NCBI RefSeq assembly: GCF_014635245.1
Contig: NZ_BMCP01000002.1
Span: 806,001 to 870,000 of the forward strand
Direction: 5' to 3'
DNA from: Agaricicola taiwanensis
GTDB lineage: Bacteria > Pseudomonadota > Alphaproteobacteria > Rhizobiales > Methylopilaceae
Length of the DNA: 64,000 bases
The position numbers and the translations under genes are program-made. This document shows positions 40,648 through 50,716 of this stretch, one piece after another. Position 1 is the stretch's first letter, and each line of letters starts with the position of its first letter. A model generated the notes under the pieces. That model ran no database searches, was not told the DNA's origin, and saw nothing but the letters and a program-made list of their open reading frames with translations.

Positions 40648-42237
40648 TCACTCCTTCACGGCATCGGCGATCGCGAAAGCCTCATCGAGGAAGATGGGCT
40701 GGCGCGTGGCAAGGGCGGGATCGGCCTCGGGATAGTCGGAGCGATAGTGCCCGCCGCGGCTTTCCTTCCGGCGCAGAGCGGATGCGGTGACGAGCAGCCC
40801 GGCCGTGGCCCGGTTGCGGATGTCGGCGCCTCGCGCCTCACGCGCCCGGCCGGCGAAATATTTCGCGGCATGGGCAAGGCCGTCACCGGTACGTATCACG
40901 CCGGCGTGGTTGCTCATCACCTGGCGCAGGTCGGCGACTTCATCCGATGAGCCGGTGGCCGCGGCTGCCGAGGCACCGTTCTCGGACCGGGACCAGACCG
41001 CCGGCGCTGAAGCTGGCAGAAGGCTCTCGATGTTCTCGGCCACACGAGCGGCAAAGACGATGGCTTCCAGAAGCGAGTTCGAGGCCAGGCGATTGGCGCC
41101 ATGCGCGCCGGTGCAGGCCACTTCGCCGCAGGCCCAGAGGCCATCGAGCGAGGTCCGGCCATCCGCGTCAGTCAGCACGCCACCCATGTGATAATGCGCC
41201 GCCGTGGCGATAGGTATGGCCTGCGTTACAGGGTCGATTCCAGCTGAGCGGCATGCCGCGGTGATCGTTGGGAAGTGCTCGACGAAATGCTGTCCGATGG
41301 CCTCACGGCAGTCAAGGAAGGCGCCCCGGCCGGACACGACCTCCGCGAACACGCCGCGCGCGACAATGTCGCGGGGGGCAAGTTCGGCATCGGGATGCAA
41401 GGCCTTCATGAAGCGCTCGCCGGCGCTGTTGATCAAAACGGCGCCGTCGCCGCGCAATGCTTCGCTAGCGAGAGGAGCGGGATCCCGCCCCACATCGATG
41501 GCCGTGGGGTGAAACTGGACGAACTCCGCATCCATAATGGCCGCACCGGCGCGAGCGGCAGCGGCGAGCCCCGCTCCGAAGGCTTCCGGCGGATTGGTCG
41601 TCACCGAAAAGAGCTGCCCGATGCCGCCTGTGGCCAGCACCACGGCGCGTGCCGGGATGGCGACGCGTCCCCGCGGGCCGTGTGCGATCAGGCCGGTGAC
41701 ATAGCGGCCCTCGGTCGTCAGTTCCTCCAGCGTCACGTGCTCCAGCACCCGAATGGAGGGCGTCCGCCGCACGGTGGCGACCAGCGCCTGCATGATGGCG
41801 CGGCCGGCACCGTCTCCCTTGACCCGCACGATGCGCCGCGCGTTGTGGGCAGCCTCGCGCGAGAGAGCCAATTTGCCCTCGATGTCGCGATCAAACGGCA
41901 CGCCATAACTCAGGAGATCCTCGATGCGTCGCGAGGCCTCGTTGGCAATGAGATGGGCGATGGCGTGATCGACCAGGCCGGCGCCGGCGGCGATGGTGTC
42001 GCTGGCATGTGCTTCGGGTGTGTCGCCTTCGCCGATGGCGGCGGCGATGCCTCCCTGAGCCCAAGCGGAGGAGGCTCCTTCACCGATGGGCGCGGTGGTG
42101 ACGATGGTGACCGGCCGGGGAGCGAGTTTCAGGGCGCAGAAGAGCCCCGCAAGGCCACCACCGACGATAACGATCTCGTCGAGGCCGGCCCAGCTCTCTG
42201 GCTGCAGGGAAATGCCGTCGTCGGAAGAATTGGGCAT
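40648..42237 (-). CDS. nadB: L-aspartate oxidase
   Basis: Flavoenzyme that oxidises L-aspartate to iminoaspartate for quinolinate synthesis. 529 residues. The FAD-binding motif is [14 protein letters not shown]; further family segments are A-Q-G-G-I-A-A-A, the H-P-T-A-I-D loop, and Y-H-M-G-G-V-x-T-D-A-D-G-R-T with the catalytic His. The C-terminal helical domain follows. The 132-base gap from nadA holds a palindromic repeat element, and nadC is coupled immediately after. Confidence 0.96.
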   Translation of the reverse strand: MPNSSDDGISLQPESWAGLDEIVIVGGGLAGLFCALKLAPRPVTIVTTAPIGEGASSAWAQGGIAAAIGEGDTPEAHASDTIAAGAGLVDHAIAHLIANEASRRIEDLLSYGVPFDRDIEGKLALSREAAHNARRIVRVKGDGAGRAIMQALVATVRRTPSIRVLEHVTLEELTTEGRYVTGLIAHGPRGRVAIPARAVVLATGGIGQLFSVTTNPPEAFGAGLAAAARAGAAIMDAEFVQFHPTAIDVGRDPAPLASEALRGDGAVLINSAGERFMKALHPDAELAPRDIVARGVFAEVVSGRGAFLDCREAIGQHFVEHFPTITAACRSAGIDPVTQAIPIATAAHYHMGGVLTDADGRTSLDGLWACGEVACTGAHGANRLASNSLLEAIVFAARVAENIESLLPASAPAVWSRSENGASAAAATGSSDEVADLRQVMSNHAGVIRTGDGLAHAAKYFAGRAREARGADIRNRATAGLLVTASALRRKESRGGHYRSDYPEADPALATRQPIFLDEAFAIADAVKE

Positions 42238-42257
42238 GGACGCGCCTTCAAGGCTTC

Positions 42258-42355
42258 GTCATGCCCGGCGCTGGGCCGGGTATCCGCCGGTGCAAGGGCA
42301 GGGGAACCGCCCGATGGCGCTTGCGGATGGCTGGGCACACCGGCCCAGCCATGAC
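42258..42355. repeat. Palindromic intergenic repeat element, copy 1
   Basis: Two hairpins flank this ~100-base element: ATGCCCGGC with GCCGGGTAT (42261-42283) and ATGGCTGGGC with GCCCAGCCAT (42327-42352). The outer ends are GTCATG and CATGAC, so the whole element is an inverted structure. A related element lies at 50552-50665. Such GTCATGCCCGG elements are common in Hyphomicrobiales intergenic DNA. It lies between nadA and nadB without breaking the operon. Confidence 0.7.
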
Positions 42356-42369
42356 ACGGGGGAGGGACT

Positions 42370-43443
42370 TCAGATCTTCAGGTTCACCATGCGCTCGACC
42401 GAGCGTCGAGCCTTGGCGGCCACGATGGGATCCACCACCACCTCGTCGGTCATATAGACGAGGCTGTCGAGAATCTTCGGCAGCGTGATGCGCTTCATGT
42501 GCGGGCAGAGGTTGCACGGCCGTACGAACTCCACGTCCGGCGCCTCGGCCATGATGTTGTCCGCCATGGAGCATTCGGTCACCATGACGACCCGCTTCGG
42601 ACGCTTGGTTTTCACGAAATCCGCCATCTTCGCCGTCGAGCCGGAGAAGTCGGCCTCCTTGATGACGTCCTGCGGGCATTCCGGATGGGCAATGATGACC
42701 ACCGAAGGGTCATCCGCCCGATAGCGGCGCAGCTCTTCGCCGGTGAAGCGCTCATGCACTTCGCAGGCGCCATGCCACTTGATGATCTTGACCTTGGTCT
42801 GGGTCGCAACCCAATCGGCCAGATACTGATCGGGGAGGAACAGGACACGATCCGTGCCGAGACTCTCCACCACCTCCACCGCGTTGGACGAGGTGCAGCA
42901 GATGTCGGCCTCTGCCTTCACCTCGGCCGAGGTGTTGACGTAGACCACCACCGGCACGCCGGGATATTTCGACCTAAGGAGGCGGATGTCCTCGCCCGTG
43001 ATGGACGAGGCCAGCGAGCAGCCGGCGCGCGCGTCCGGGATCAGCACCGTCTTCTCGGGGCTGAGGATCTTGGACGTCTCGGCCATGAAGTGGACGCCGC
43101 CCTGGATGATCACATCGGCGTCGACCCTGGCCGCCTCGCGCGCCAGCTGAAAGCTGTCGCCGACGACATCGGCCACGCAGTTGTAGATTTCCGGCGTCTG
43201 ATAATTATGCGCCAGGATCACGGCGTTGCGCACCTTCTTCAGGTCGTTGATCGCCTTCACGTAAGGGGCGAAGAAGGGCCATTCGACCGAGGGCACCACC
43301 GATTTGACCTTCTCGTAGAGATGCGCCGTTTCGGCCGCAACCTCGGGCGTGAAGGCCAGATCAGGCATCGGCAGGATGCCAAACCGTTCCGCGGCGCTGG
43401 GCGCCGTGCGAGGCATTTCCAGAGTGGCAAGAGCGGGGGTCAT
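42370..43443 (-). CDS. nadA: Quinolinate synthase
   Basis: 4Fe-4S enzyme that condenses iminoaspartate with dihydroxyacetone phosphate. ATG 43443 has an ideal AAGGAGG site upstream and gives 357 residues. The cluster cysteines fall in [14 protein letters not shown] and [18 protein letters not shown] is the substrate-binding N-terminal segment. First gene of nadABC. The leader contains a 19-base palindrome and, further upstream, an intrinsic-terminator-like hairpin on the same strand. Confidence 0.97.
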   Translation of the reverse strand: MTPALATLEMPRTAPSAAERFGILPMPDLAFTPEVAAETAHLYEKVKSVVPSVEWPFFAPYVKAINDLKKVRNAVILAHNYQTPEIYNCVADVVGDSFQLAREAARVDADVIIQGGVHFMAETSKILSPEKTVLIPDARAGCSLASSITGEDIRLLRSKYPGVPVVVYVNTSAEVKAEADICCTSSNAVEVVESLGTDRVLFLPDQYLADWVATQTKVKIIKWHGACEVHERFTGEELRRYRADDPSVVIIAHPECPQDVIKEADFSGSTAKMADFVKTKRPKRVVMVTECSMADNIMAEAPDVEFVRPCNLCPHMKRITLPKILDSLVYMTDEVVVDPIVAAKARRSVERMVNLKI

Positions 43444-43458
43444 CGAACCCTCCTTAAT

Positions 43459-43477
43459 TATGCTCAACTAGAGCATA
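43459..43477. promoter_or_regulatory. Candidate operator upstream of nadA
   Basis: TATGCTC-AACTA-GAGCATA is a perfect seven-base inverted repeat with a five-base spacer, 16 bases upstream of the nadA ATG and next to its ribosome site. A further GAGCAT half-site lies at 43542-43547. Its position and symmetry suggest a repressor site for NAD synthesis genes, possibly NadQ type; I cannot confirm the motif. Confidence 0.5.
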
Positions 43478-43486
43478 TCTCTCTTC

Positions 43487-43544
43487 AAAAAAAACCGGCG
43501 ACGGTGCGTGCCGGTTCCTCAGGCACATAAGCCTTTTTGCTGAG
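43487..43544 (-). terminator. Intrinsic-terminator-like structure in the nadA leader
   Basis: On the minus strand, AACCGGC and GCCGGTT form a stem with a ten-base loop, followed by eight T residues (43487-43494). Upstream of it CTCAG/CTGAG plus GCC/GGC form another stem. This terminator lies about 44 bases before the nadA ATG and on the same strand, so it either ends a short upstream RNA or acts as an attenuator. Confidence 0.6.
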
Positions 43545-43638
43545 CATTACCAGTGCCGATTGTCATTATTTCGCAATATCGCCTTTCGTGATGAATTGAT
43601 GATCATCTTTCATTGTCGGTGATTTCCGCTGGTGCTTT

Positions 43639-44916
43639 ATGATGGATCGATCCATCCCGCGAGGCCGCATGATGCACGCTCCAACATCTCCATCCGCCGG
43701 GTGGCGAACACCCGCCGTCATCCTGTTCTGCGGCTGCCTGATCGCCATGATTTCCTTCGGCCCGCGCTCTGCCATGGGCCTGTTCATGACGCCTATCTCC
43801 GGCACCAACGGATGGGGACGCGATGTCTTCGGTCTCGCCATCGCCCTGCAGAACCTTGTCTGGGGAATAGGGCAACCCTTCGCGGGAGCCGTGGCGGATC
43901 GATTCGGTCCCATGCGCGTCCTGATGGCCGGCGGCCTTCTTTATGCGGTGGGCCTCGCGCTCATGGCGAGTTCCTCCACGCCCCTGACGATGGATCTTAC
44001 AGCGGGCGTGCTCATCGGCCTCGGTCTGTCGGGGTCATCCTTCAACCTGGTGCTCGGTGCCTTCGGGAAGCTTCTTCCTACCTCATGGAGGCCCGTCGCG
44101 CTTGGAGCGGGCACCGCCGCCGGCTCGTTCGGGCAGTTTCTCTTCGCGCCGCTCGGGATCTCCCTGATCAACAGCTTCGGCTGGCAGGGTGCGCTTCTGA
44201 TCTTCGCATCGCTGATGCTGCTCATCGTACCGCTCTCGGTGGCGCTGGCGACGCGGCGGACAGCCTCGGCCGATGGCTCCGCGGTGACCTATGTGCCACC
44301 GTCGCAGTCGATCAAGCAGGCGCTGAGGGAGGCTTTCGCCGAACGCTCCTATGTGCTGCTGGTGCTGGGCTTCTTCACCTGCGGATTTCAGCTTGCCTTT
44401 ATAACCACCCACCTGCCGCCCTATCTCGCTGACAAGGGCATTTCCGCGAGCATTGGCGCCTGGACCATCGCCATGATCGGACTGGCGAACATCGTCGGCT
44501 CTCTCTCGGCCGGCTGGCTGTCCGGCCGCAGGTCAAAGCGCCTTCTGCTTGTCTGGAACTACTTCGCCCGAGGGCTCCTCATCACCGCCTTCATCTTGCT
44601 GCCGACGACGCCGGCGACCTCTATCGCCTTTGGCGTCCTTATCGGCATTCTCTGGCTCTCCACGGTGCCACCAACGTCGGGCCTCGTCGCGCTGATGTTC
44701 GGCACCGGCTATATGACCATGCTTTACGGCTTCGCCTTCTTCAGCCATCAGGTCGGCGCCTTCTTCGGGGTCTGGCTTGGCGGCGTCCTCTATGAGACAA
44801 CGGGCTCCTATGACCTCGTCTGGTGGTTTGCGGCGGCACTGGGTTATGCCTCGGCGCTGATCAATCTGCCGATCAAGGAACAGCCGGTGGCGCGTCTGGC
44901 CGGCAGCGCGGCCTGA
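43639..44916 (+). CDS. MFS transporter
   Basis: A 425-residue, 12-helix major facilitator protein of the monocarboxylate/oxalate-formate-like group. ATG 43639 is used; ATG 43672 (M-H-A-P-T-S-P-S) is an alternative. The first helix carries F-G-P-R-S-A-M-G-L-F-M and the loop 2-3 signature is G-A-V-A-D-R-F-G-P-M-R-V. A polar central loop separates the two six-helix halves. No neighbouring catabolic operon indicates a substrate. It is divergent from nadA. Confidence 0.85.
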   Translation: MMDRSIPRGRMMHAPTSPSAGWRTPAVILFCGCLIAMISFGPRSAMGLFMTPISGTNGWGRDVFGLAIALQNLVWGIGQPFAGAVADRFGPMRVLMAGGLLYAVGLALMASSSTPLTMDLTAGVLIGLGLSGSSFNLVLGAFGKLLPTSWRPVALGAGTAAGSFGQFLFAPLGISLINSFGWQGALLIFASLMLLIVPLSVALATRRTASADGSAVTYVPPSQSIKQALREAFAERSYVLLVLGFFTCGFQLAFITTHLPPYLADKGISASIGAWTIAMIGLANIVGSLSAGWLSGRRSKRLLLVWNYFARGLLITAFILLPTTPATSIAFGVLIGILWLSTVPPTSGLVALMFGTGYMTMLYGFAFFSHQVGAFFGVWLGGVLYETTGSYDLVWWFAAALGYASALINLPIKEQPVARLAGSAA

Positions 44917-44991
44917 AACGCCCCGAGCCTTTTCGGTTGCCTTTGGCCGCTGCCGCGCCAAAAACCGACATAGGTGATGAAAGGAACGGTC

Positions 44992-45981
44992 ATGAGCAGC
45001 TTTCGGGCCCTTCAGGTCTCCAAATCGGATGCCGGCCAATCGGTGAATGTGGTGGATTTTGCCGAATCCGACCTGATGGATGGCGACGTGACGGTGCGGG
45101 TGGAATATTCCACCATCAACTACAAGGATGGGCTCGCCATCACCGGCAAGCTCCCCGTCGTGCGGCACTGGCCCATGATCCCCGGCATCGACTTCGCCGG
45201 AACCGTGGAAAATTCCACCCACCCGAAATTCAAGGCCGGCGACAAGGTGATCCTCAACGGCTGGGGCACGGGTGAGACGCATCTCGGCGCCTATGCCGAT
45301 CGCTCACGGGTCAAGGGCGATTGGCTGGTGCGCCTGCCGGAGGGAATGACCACGGCGGAGGCCATGGCCATCGGCACCGCCGGCTATACGGCCATGCTCT
45401 GCCTTCTTGCGCTCGAACGGCACGACATAACGCCCGATCGGGGCCCCGTTGTGGTGACCGGCGCGGCGGGCGGGGTCGGCAGCATCGCGATCTCGCTCCT
45501 GTCGAAATTGAACTACCATGTCGTCGCCGTGACAGGCCGCACGTCGGAAGCGGACTATCTCACGGGACTTGGTGCGGCCGAAATCATTGATCGCGCGGAA
45601 CTGGCGGGCGAACCACGCCCGCTCGGCAAGGAGCTCTGGGCCGGCGCCATCGACGCAGCGGGCTCGGTCACGCTTGCCAATGTCATTTCCATGATGCAGC
45701 GGGGTGGATGCGTAGCCGCCTGCGGCAATGCCGGGGGAATGGATCTGCCGACCTCCGTTGCGCCATTCATCCTGCGCGGCGTGGCTCTGATCGGCATCGA
45801 TTCGGCTTATGCGCCGCTGCCTTTGCGCGAGATGGCCTGGGCCCGCCTCGCACGTGACCTCGATCGGGCAAAGCTTGCATCGCTCACGAGCACGATCGGC
45901 TTCAATGACATCGTCGAGACGGCCACCGCCATCACCGAAGGCAAGGTGCGCGGCCGCGTCGTCGTCGACATGAGCCGTTGA
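44992..45981 (+). CDS. acuI: Acrylyl-CoA reductase family oxidoreductase (AcuI/YhdH)
   Basis: Medium-chain dehydrogenase/reductase without zinc. ATG 44992 follows AAAGGAA and gives 329 residues. Family markers: [10 protein letters not shown] near residue 42, [18 protein letters not shown] and the NADP-binding [10 protein letters not shown]. AcuI reduces acryloyl-CoA to propionyl-CoA in 3-hydroxypropionate or DMSP-derived acrylate metabolism. mmsA, which also feeds propionyl-CoA, is in the window but not adjacent. The exact substrate is inferred by family. Confidence 0.85.
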   Translation: MSSFRALQVSKSDAGQSVNVVDFAESDLMDGDVTVRVEYSTINYKDGLAITGKLPVVRHWPMIPGIDFAGTVENSTHPKFKAGDKVILNGWGTGETHLGAYADRSRVKGDWLVRLPEGMTTAEAMAIGTAGYTAMLCLLALERHDITPDRGPVVVTGAAGGVGSIAISLLSKLNYHVVAVTGRTSEADYLTGLGAAEIIDRAELAGEPRPLGKELWAGAIDAAGSVTLANVISMMQRGGCVAACGNAGGMDLPTSVAPFILRGVALIGIDSAYAPLPLREMAWARLARDLDRAKLASLTSTIGFNDIVETATAITEGKVRGRVVVDMSR

Positions 45982-46042
45982 ATAATCTTGCTCTCATCCT
46001 TACGTCGTCGCACTCAAACATCCTCGTGGAGAAGGTTCAGTC

Positions 46043-47083
46043 ATGACTGACAAGCTGAAGGTCGCGGTCCTAGGTGCTTCCGGATACACCGGATCCGAAC
46101 TCGTGCGCCTTTTGCTGCGTCATCCGCGCGTCGAATTGACGGCGCTGACGGCCGATTCCAGGGCCGGGAAGGGCATGGCTGAGGTCTTCGCGCAATTTTC
46201 CGGGATCAATCTTCCAACACTGGTGAAGATCGACGAGCTCGACCTCGGCGGCATCGATGCCATCTTCTGCGCCCTGCCTCATGCGACGACCCAGATCGTC
46301 CTCAAGGATCTGCTTGCGAAAAAGCCGTCGCTGAAGATCGTTGATCTCTCCGCTGACTTCCGGCTTGAGGATCCCGCCGCTTACGAAAAGTGGTATGGGC
46401 ACGCCCATCAGGCGCTCGACCTGCAGCAGGAGGCGGTGTTCGGCCTCGTCGAGCTCTACCGTGACAAGATCAAGGGTGCGCGGCTCGTCGCCAACCCGGG
46501 CTGCCATACCACGACCTCGATCCTGCCCATCGTCCCTCTGCTGAAGGCCGGCACCATCGATGCCGACGAGATCGCCATCGTCTCCGCCACCGGGATGTCG
46601 GGGGCCGGACGCGCCGCCAAGGAGGCGATGCTGTTCTCAGAGGTCTCGGAGGGCATCAATGCCTATGGCGTCGGCAACCATCGGCACACCTCGGAATTCG
46701 ACCAGGAGTATTCCAAGGCGGCGGGCCACAAGGTGGAGGCGAGCTTCACGCCGCTGCTGGTCCCCATGAATCGCGGCATCCTGGGCACGATCCACGTGCG
46801 CGGCGACGCCCGGAAACTGCATGATGTCCTGAGCAAGACCTATGCCGGCGAGCATTTCATTACGGTGCTTCCCTTCGGGCAGACGCCGCACACGCGGCAT
46901 ATCCGTGGCTCGAACCACGTTCAGATCGGCGTCGCCGCCGATCGTCGCGAGGGCAGGGCCATCGTTATCTCCGCGCTCGACAATCTGGTGAAGGGAGCTT
47001 CCGGGCAGGCGATCCAGAATCTCAACGTGATGATGGGCTGGCCCGAGACGACAGGCATCGACCAGATCGCGCTCTTCCCCTGA
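46043..47083 (+). CDS. argC: N-acetyl-gamma-glutamyl-phosphate reductase
   Basis: Third step of arginine synthesis. 346 residues with the NADP motif G-A-S-G-Y-T-G-S-E-L-V-R-L-L at residues 10-23 and the catalytic Cys in A-N-P-G-C-H-T-T-T-S; the residue after Cys is His where most relatives have Tyr or Phe. The F-C-A-L-P-H-A and D-L-S-A-D-F-R-L motifs are present, and P-M-N-R-G-I-L-G-T-I near the C-terminus. A GAGAAGG site lies upstream. It is a lone arg gene here and converges on phaC. Confidence 0.95.
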   Translation: MTDKLKVAVLGASGYTGSELVRLLLRHPRVELTALTADSRAGKGMAEVFAQFSGINLPTLVKIDELDLGGIDAIFCALPHATTQIVLKDLLAKKPSLKIVDLSADFRLEDPAAYEKWYGHAHQALDLQQEAVFGLVELYRDKIKGARLVANPGCHTTTSILPIVPLLKAGTIDADEIAIVSATGMSGAGRAAKEAMLFSEVSEGINAYGVGNHRHTSEFDQEYSKAAGHKVEASFTPLLVPMNRGILGTIHVRGDARKLHDVLSKTYAGEHFITVLPFGQTPHTRHIRGSNHVQIGVAADRREGRAIVISALDNLVKGASGQAIQNLNVMMGWPETTGIDQIALFP

Positions 47084-47090
47084 TCAAGGC

Positions 47091-48893
47091 TCAGGCCGGA
47101 ACCTTCACATAGCTTCCGGGCGCCGGCTCCAGGCTTTTGTAACGGCCGCCGCCGATCTTCGGCGGCGCCCCTTGTGCCTCGTCGAGATCGGCCAGCCATT
47201 TGCGCCAGTCCGGCCACCAGGAGCCGGGATGCTCCTTCGCCTTGTTCAGCCATGCATCATAGCTGCCCTTGGGCGCGGGCCCGGTCCAATACTGATATTT
47301 ATTGCGCTCCGGCGGGTTTATGACACCGGCGATATGGCCTGAGCCGGAGAGAACGAAACGGACCGGGCCACCAAACAGCGTCGCGCCCAGGAACGCTGAT
47401 TTCGCAGGGGCGATATGGTCCTCGCGGGTGGCCAGCTCGTAGACCGGCACCGTCACCTTGCCGATGTCGAGCTGGACGCCGGCGATTTCCATCAGCCCGC
47501 GCGCCAGCATGTTCTGATCATAGCAGTTCTTCAGATAGAACAGGTGATTGGCGGCGGCCATCCGGGTTGAATCGGAGTTCCAGTGCAGGAGGTCGAAGGG
47601 TCGTGGCTGCCGGCCCTTGAGATAGTTGCTGACGACATAGGACCAGATGAGGTCGTTGGGCCGCAGCATGTTGAAGGCCGACGACATATGGCTGCCCTCA
47701 AGGAAGCCCGCCTCGTTGATCTTGCGCTCCAGGGACTTCAGCTGGTTCTCGTCGACGAAGCACTGAAGATCGCCGGAATGGGTGAAGTCGACCTGGGTGG
47801 TCAGGAAGGTCGCGCTTGCGGCGCGCTTGTCTCCGGTCGCCGCCATATAGGCGAGCGTCGCGGCAAGGAGGGTGCCGCCGACGCAATAACCCACCAGATC
47901 GGCCTGCTTGAGGCGCGTCGTCTTCAACACCACGTCGAGCGCCGCCAGCACGCCTTCCTGCATATAGCTGTCGAAGCCCTTGAGGGCGTGCCGTGCATCC
48001 GGATTGACCCAGGAGATCACGAAGACGGTCAGGCCGCTGTTGACGGCCCAACGGATGAAGCTCTTCTCCGGCGTCAGGTCAAGCACATAGAATTTGTTGA
48101 TCCACGGCGGGACGATCAGGAGCGGGCGGCGTCGCACCTGGGGCGTCGTCGGTTCATATTGGATGAGCTGGATCAGATCGTTCTGAAATATGACCTGTCC
48201 TGGTGTCGTCGCCAGATTGACACCCACCTCGAAGGAGGCGCGGTCGGTCTGCCGGATCTTGAGCTCGCCACGGCCGGCGGCGATGTCCTCGGCCAGCATC
48301 TGCATGCCGCGCACGAGATTTTCGCCCTTCTGGGCCATGGTTTCCTTGATGAGCTCCGGATTGGTCAGCACGAAGTTCGAAGGTGCCACGGCGCTGCCGA
48401 TCTGGCGGACATAGAAATGGGCCTTGGCCCGCGTCCGTTCATCGATGCCTTCCGCCTCATTGACCATGGTTTCGGCCCAGCGGGTCGTGTGCAGATAGGC
48501 CTGCTTCAGAAAATCGAAGAAGGGATTGGTCGACCAATCAGGGTCCTGGAACCGGGCATCCCTGGATTCGGGCTCGACAACAGGCGCGACCTCTTCGCCA
48601 TTCATCTTGCGCAGCGTCGACGACCACAAATCGAAGTAACCGCTGACAAGGGAGCGCTGCGCATCCAGTGTCTTGTGCGGGTCCGACAGCCAGGTTTCGG
48701 CGACCTGGCCCAGGGTCTTGACCACATCGGCCACGCCATCGGAAAGGGAGTTATTGTTTTCACCGGTCTCGCGCGGCCGCACATAGGCCGCCATCGCCTT
48801 GCCGCCTTCCTCGACAAGCCGTGCCATGTTCTTCGCGAAAACGTCGTAATCCGGTTCTGGCGGCACCTTGCCGCCGGACTCGTCTGTCGCCAC
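47091..48893 (-). CDS. phaC: Class I poly(3-hydroxyalkanoate) synthase
   Basis: Polymerises 3-hydroxyacyl-CoA into storage polyester. GTG 48893 is preceded by GAGGAG and gives 600 residues, the class I size; another GTG at 48938 is less likely. The lipase-like box with the nucleophilic Cys is [21 protein letters not shown] is the family signature, and the catalytic Asp and His lie in R-E-D-H-I-A-P and G-S-G-H-I-A-G-V. No phasin or phaR gene is adjacent. It is divergent from a small lipoprotein gene. Confidence 0.96.
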   Translation of the reverse strand: MATDESGGKVPPEPDYDVFAKNMARLVEEGGKAMAAYVRPRETGENNNSLSDGVADVVKTLGQVAETWLSDPHKTLDAQRSLVSGYFDLWSSTLRKMNGEEVAPVVEPESRDARFQDPDWSTNPFFDFLKQAYLHTTRWAETMVNEAEGIDERTRAKAHFYVRQIGSAVAPSNFVLTNPELIKETMAQKGENLVRGMQMLAEDIAAGRGELKIRQTDRASFEVGVNLATTPGQVIFQNDLIQLIQYEPTTPQVRRRPLLIVPPWINKFYVLDLTPEKSFIRWAVNSGLTVFVISWVNPDARHALKGFDSYMQEGVLAALDVVLKTTRLKQADLVGYCVGGTLLAATLAYMAATGDKRAASATFLTTQVDFTHSGDLQCFVDENQLKSLERKINEAGFLEGSHMSSAFNMLRPNDLIWSYVVSNYLKGRQPRPFDLLHWNSDSTRMAAANHLFYLKNCYDQNMLARGLMEIAGVQLDIGKVTVPVYELATREDHIAPAKSAFLGATLFGGPVRFVLSGSGHIAGVINPPERNKYQYWTGPAPKGSYDAWLNKAKEHPGSWWPDWRKWLADLDEAQGAPPKIGGGRYKSLEPAPGSYVKVPA

Positions 48894-48981
48894 CCTGTCG
48901 TCTCCTCGGCGGCGGTTTTCTCCGCCACATGATTCCACTTTGCTATATATGTGCCCGCCGGGCTACCAGGGGAGGCAGGAC

Positions 48982-49218
48982 ATGCCGCATCTGAAATATT
49001 TTCTGTTGCCGATTGGCGCCGTGACGCTTGCAGCGTGCGTAGGTCCCAAGGTCGAAGTGCCGCCGCCGCCGGCCATCGCGGAAGAGGCCCGAACCCCAAG
49101 CCTGGCAGCGCCTCCCTACCACCGCCGGCATAATCCGCTGACGCGGCAGGAGCGGCTGCGCGTGGAAGACGATCTTGCCCGACAGGCGGTCTCACCGGCG
49201 CCGCCGCCCCGGAGATAG
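48982..49218 (+). CDS. Small lipoprotein, unknown
   Basis: A 78-residue protein from ATG 48982 with GGGGAGG upstream. Residues 1-18 form a lipoprotein signal (M-P-H-L-K-Y-F-L-L-P-I-G-A-V-T-L-A-A-C), with the lipobox L-A-A-C. The mature part is Pro-rich and ends with a basic stretch R-H-N-P-L-T-R-Q-E-R-L-R-V-E-D-D-L. No family is recognised. It sits between phaC and an aminotransferase gene. Confidence 0.72.
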   Translation: MPHLKYFLLPIGAVTLAACVGPKVEVPPPPAIAEEARTPSLAAPPYHRRHNPLTRQERLRVEDDLARQAVSPAPPPRR

Positions 49219-49321
49219 GCGCGCCGATCAGGAAGCCTTAGAATTTCCGCAGATAGGGTGTAAGAAGAATGGCCGCGCGATCCCCGCGCGTGCCCTAGCC
49301 AAGGTGCCCGAGGACACCCCC

Positions 49322-50539
49322 ATGACCGAGTTTCATTCCATCAGACGACTTCCCCCTTATGTGTTCGAACAGGTGAACCGGGTTAAGGCCGCCGCCCGTC
49401 GAGCCGGGGCCGATATCGTCGACCTCGGCATGGGCAATCCGGATCTGCCGACGCCTGAACACATCACTGAAAAGCTGATCGAGAACGCACGGCGCCCGCG
49501 CACCAACCGCTATTCCGCTTCCAAGGGCATTCCAGGCCTTCGCCGCGCGCAGGCCGCCTATTACGAGCGCCGCTTCGGCGTCAAGCTCGACCCGGACACC
49601 CAGGTCGTGGCAACGCTTGGCTCCAAGGAAGGCTTCGCCAACATGGCGCAGGCCATCACGGCGCCGGGCGATGTGGTGCTGGTGCCCAACCCCAGCTACC
49701 CCATCCACGCCTTCGGCTTCCTGATGGCCGGCGGCGTGATCCGCAATGTGCCGGGAACACCGGGGCCGGAGTTCTTCCACGCGCTGGAGCGCGGCGTGAC
49801 GCACTCGATCCCCAGGCCGATCGCGGTAGTCCTCTGCTATCCGTCGAATCCCACCGCCGAGGTGGCCGACCTTGAGTTTTATGCCGATGTCGTGCGCTTC
49901 GCGAAGAAGCACGACCTCATCGTGCTGTCGGACCTTGCCTATTCGGAGATTTACTTCGACGGCAATCCGCCGCCGTCGGTGCTCCAGGTTCCGGGCGCCA
50001 TGGACGTGACGGTCGAATTCACCTCGCTGTCCAAAACCTACTCCATGCCCGGCTGGCGTGTCGGTTTTGCGGTCGGCAACACACGGTTGATCGCCGCCCT
50101 GTCGCGCATCAAGTCCTATCTCGATTACGGCGCCTTCACGCCGATCCAGGTGGCGGCCGCGGCAGCCCTCAACGGACCGGACGATTGCATCACCGAGGCA
50201 CGGGAGATCTATCGCAAGCGGCGAGATGCGCTGGTCGAAAGTTTCGGCCGGGCAGGGTGGGATATACCCGCCCCCAAGGCATCCATGTTCGCCTGGTCAC
50301 CGATCCCGGAGAAGTTTGCGAGCCTCGGTTCGGTGGAGTTTTCAAAGCTCCTGATCGAGAAGGCGGATGTCGCCGTCTCGCCCGGCGTCGGCTTCGGTGA
50401 GCATGGCGACCAATTCGTTCGCATCGCGCTGGTGGAAAACGAGCACCGCATCCGCCAGGCGGCGCGGAATGTGCGCCGTTTCCTTGAAAGCGCCGATCAA
50501 ACATTGCACAACGTTGTTCCTATCGCTGCCACGCGCTGA
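49322..50539 (+). CDS. Class I/II aminotransferase (AlaC / LL-diaminopimelate aminotransferase-like)
   Basis: PLP-dependent fold-type I aminotransferase of 405 residues. The pyridoxal lysine is in S-L-S-K-T-Y-S-M-P-G-W-R; G-M-G-N-P-D-L-P-T-P, N-P-S-Y-P-I and Y-P-S-N-P-T-A are substrate and cofactor segments. ATG 49322 follows a weak site. In alphaproteobacteria this gene usually precedes hom, as here, and is annotated variably as LL-diaminopimelate, alanine or aspartate aminotransferase. A lysine/threonine/methionine-pathway or alanine role is therefore plausible but undecided. Confidence 0.88.
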   Translation: MTEFHSIRRLPPYVFEQVNRVKAAARRAGADIVDLGMGNPDLPTPEHITEKLIENARRPRTNRYSASKGIPGLRRAQAAYYERRFGVKLDPDTQVVATLGSKEGFANMAQAITAPGDVVLVPNPSYPIHAFGFLMAGGVIRNVPGTPGPEFFHALERGVTHSIPRPIAVVLCYPSNPTAEVADLEFYADVVRFAKKHDLIVLSDLAYSEIYFDGNPPPSVLQVPGAMDVTVEFTSLSKTYSMPGWRVGFAVGNTRLIAALSRIKSYLDYGAFTPIQVAAAAALNGPDDCITEAREIYRKRRDALVESFGRAGWDIPAPKASMFAWSPIPEKFASLGSVEFSKLLIEKADVAVSPGVGFGEHGDQFVRIALVENEHRIRQAARNVRRFLESADQTLHNVVPIAATR

Positions 50540-50551
50540 CCTCGCGGCATA

Positions 50552-50665
50552 ATCATGCCCGGGCCTCGGCGCCCGGGCATCCCACGACTTGCCACGACCC
50601 GATCGGGTCCGAGGTCCATAAGATGAACGACTATACGGCTGGCCCGACGCGGCCCTGCCATGACC
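50552..50665. repeat. Palindromic intergenic repeat element, copy 2
   Basis: Between the aminotransferase gene and hom, a perfect hairpin ATGCCCGGGC/GCCCGGGCAT (50555-50580, six-base loop) opens an element that closes with a weaker inverted pair GGCTGGCC/GGCCCTGCC and the end CCATGAC. The layout matches the element at 42258-42355. Confidence 0.65.
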
Positions 50666-50716
50666 TTGCCATGAGCGCGCCGGTCCGGCGCCCATTCTGT
50701 TTCCCGTCCTCACATC

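Noticed and set aside
43566..43613. A 15-codon frame in the nadA/MFS intergenic region as a leader peptide
   Set aside because: It lacks a ribosome site and has no amino-acid run that would suggest attenuation.
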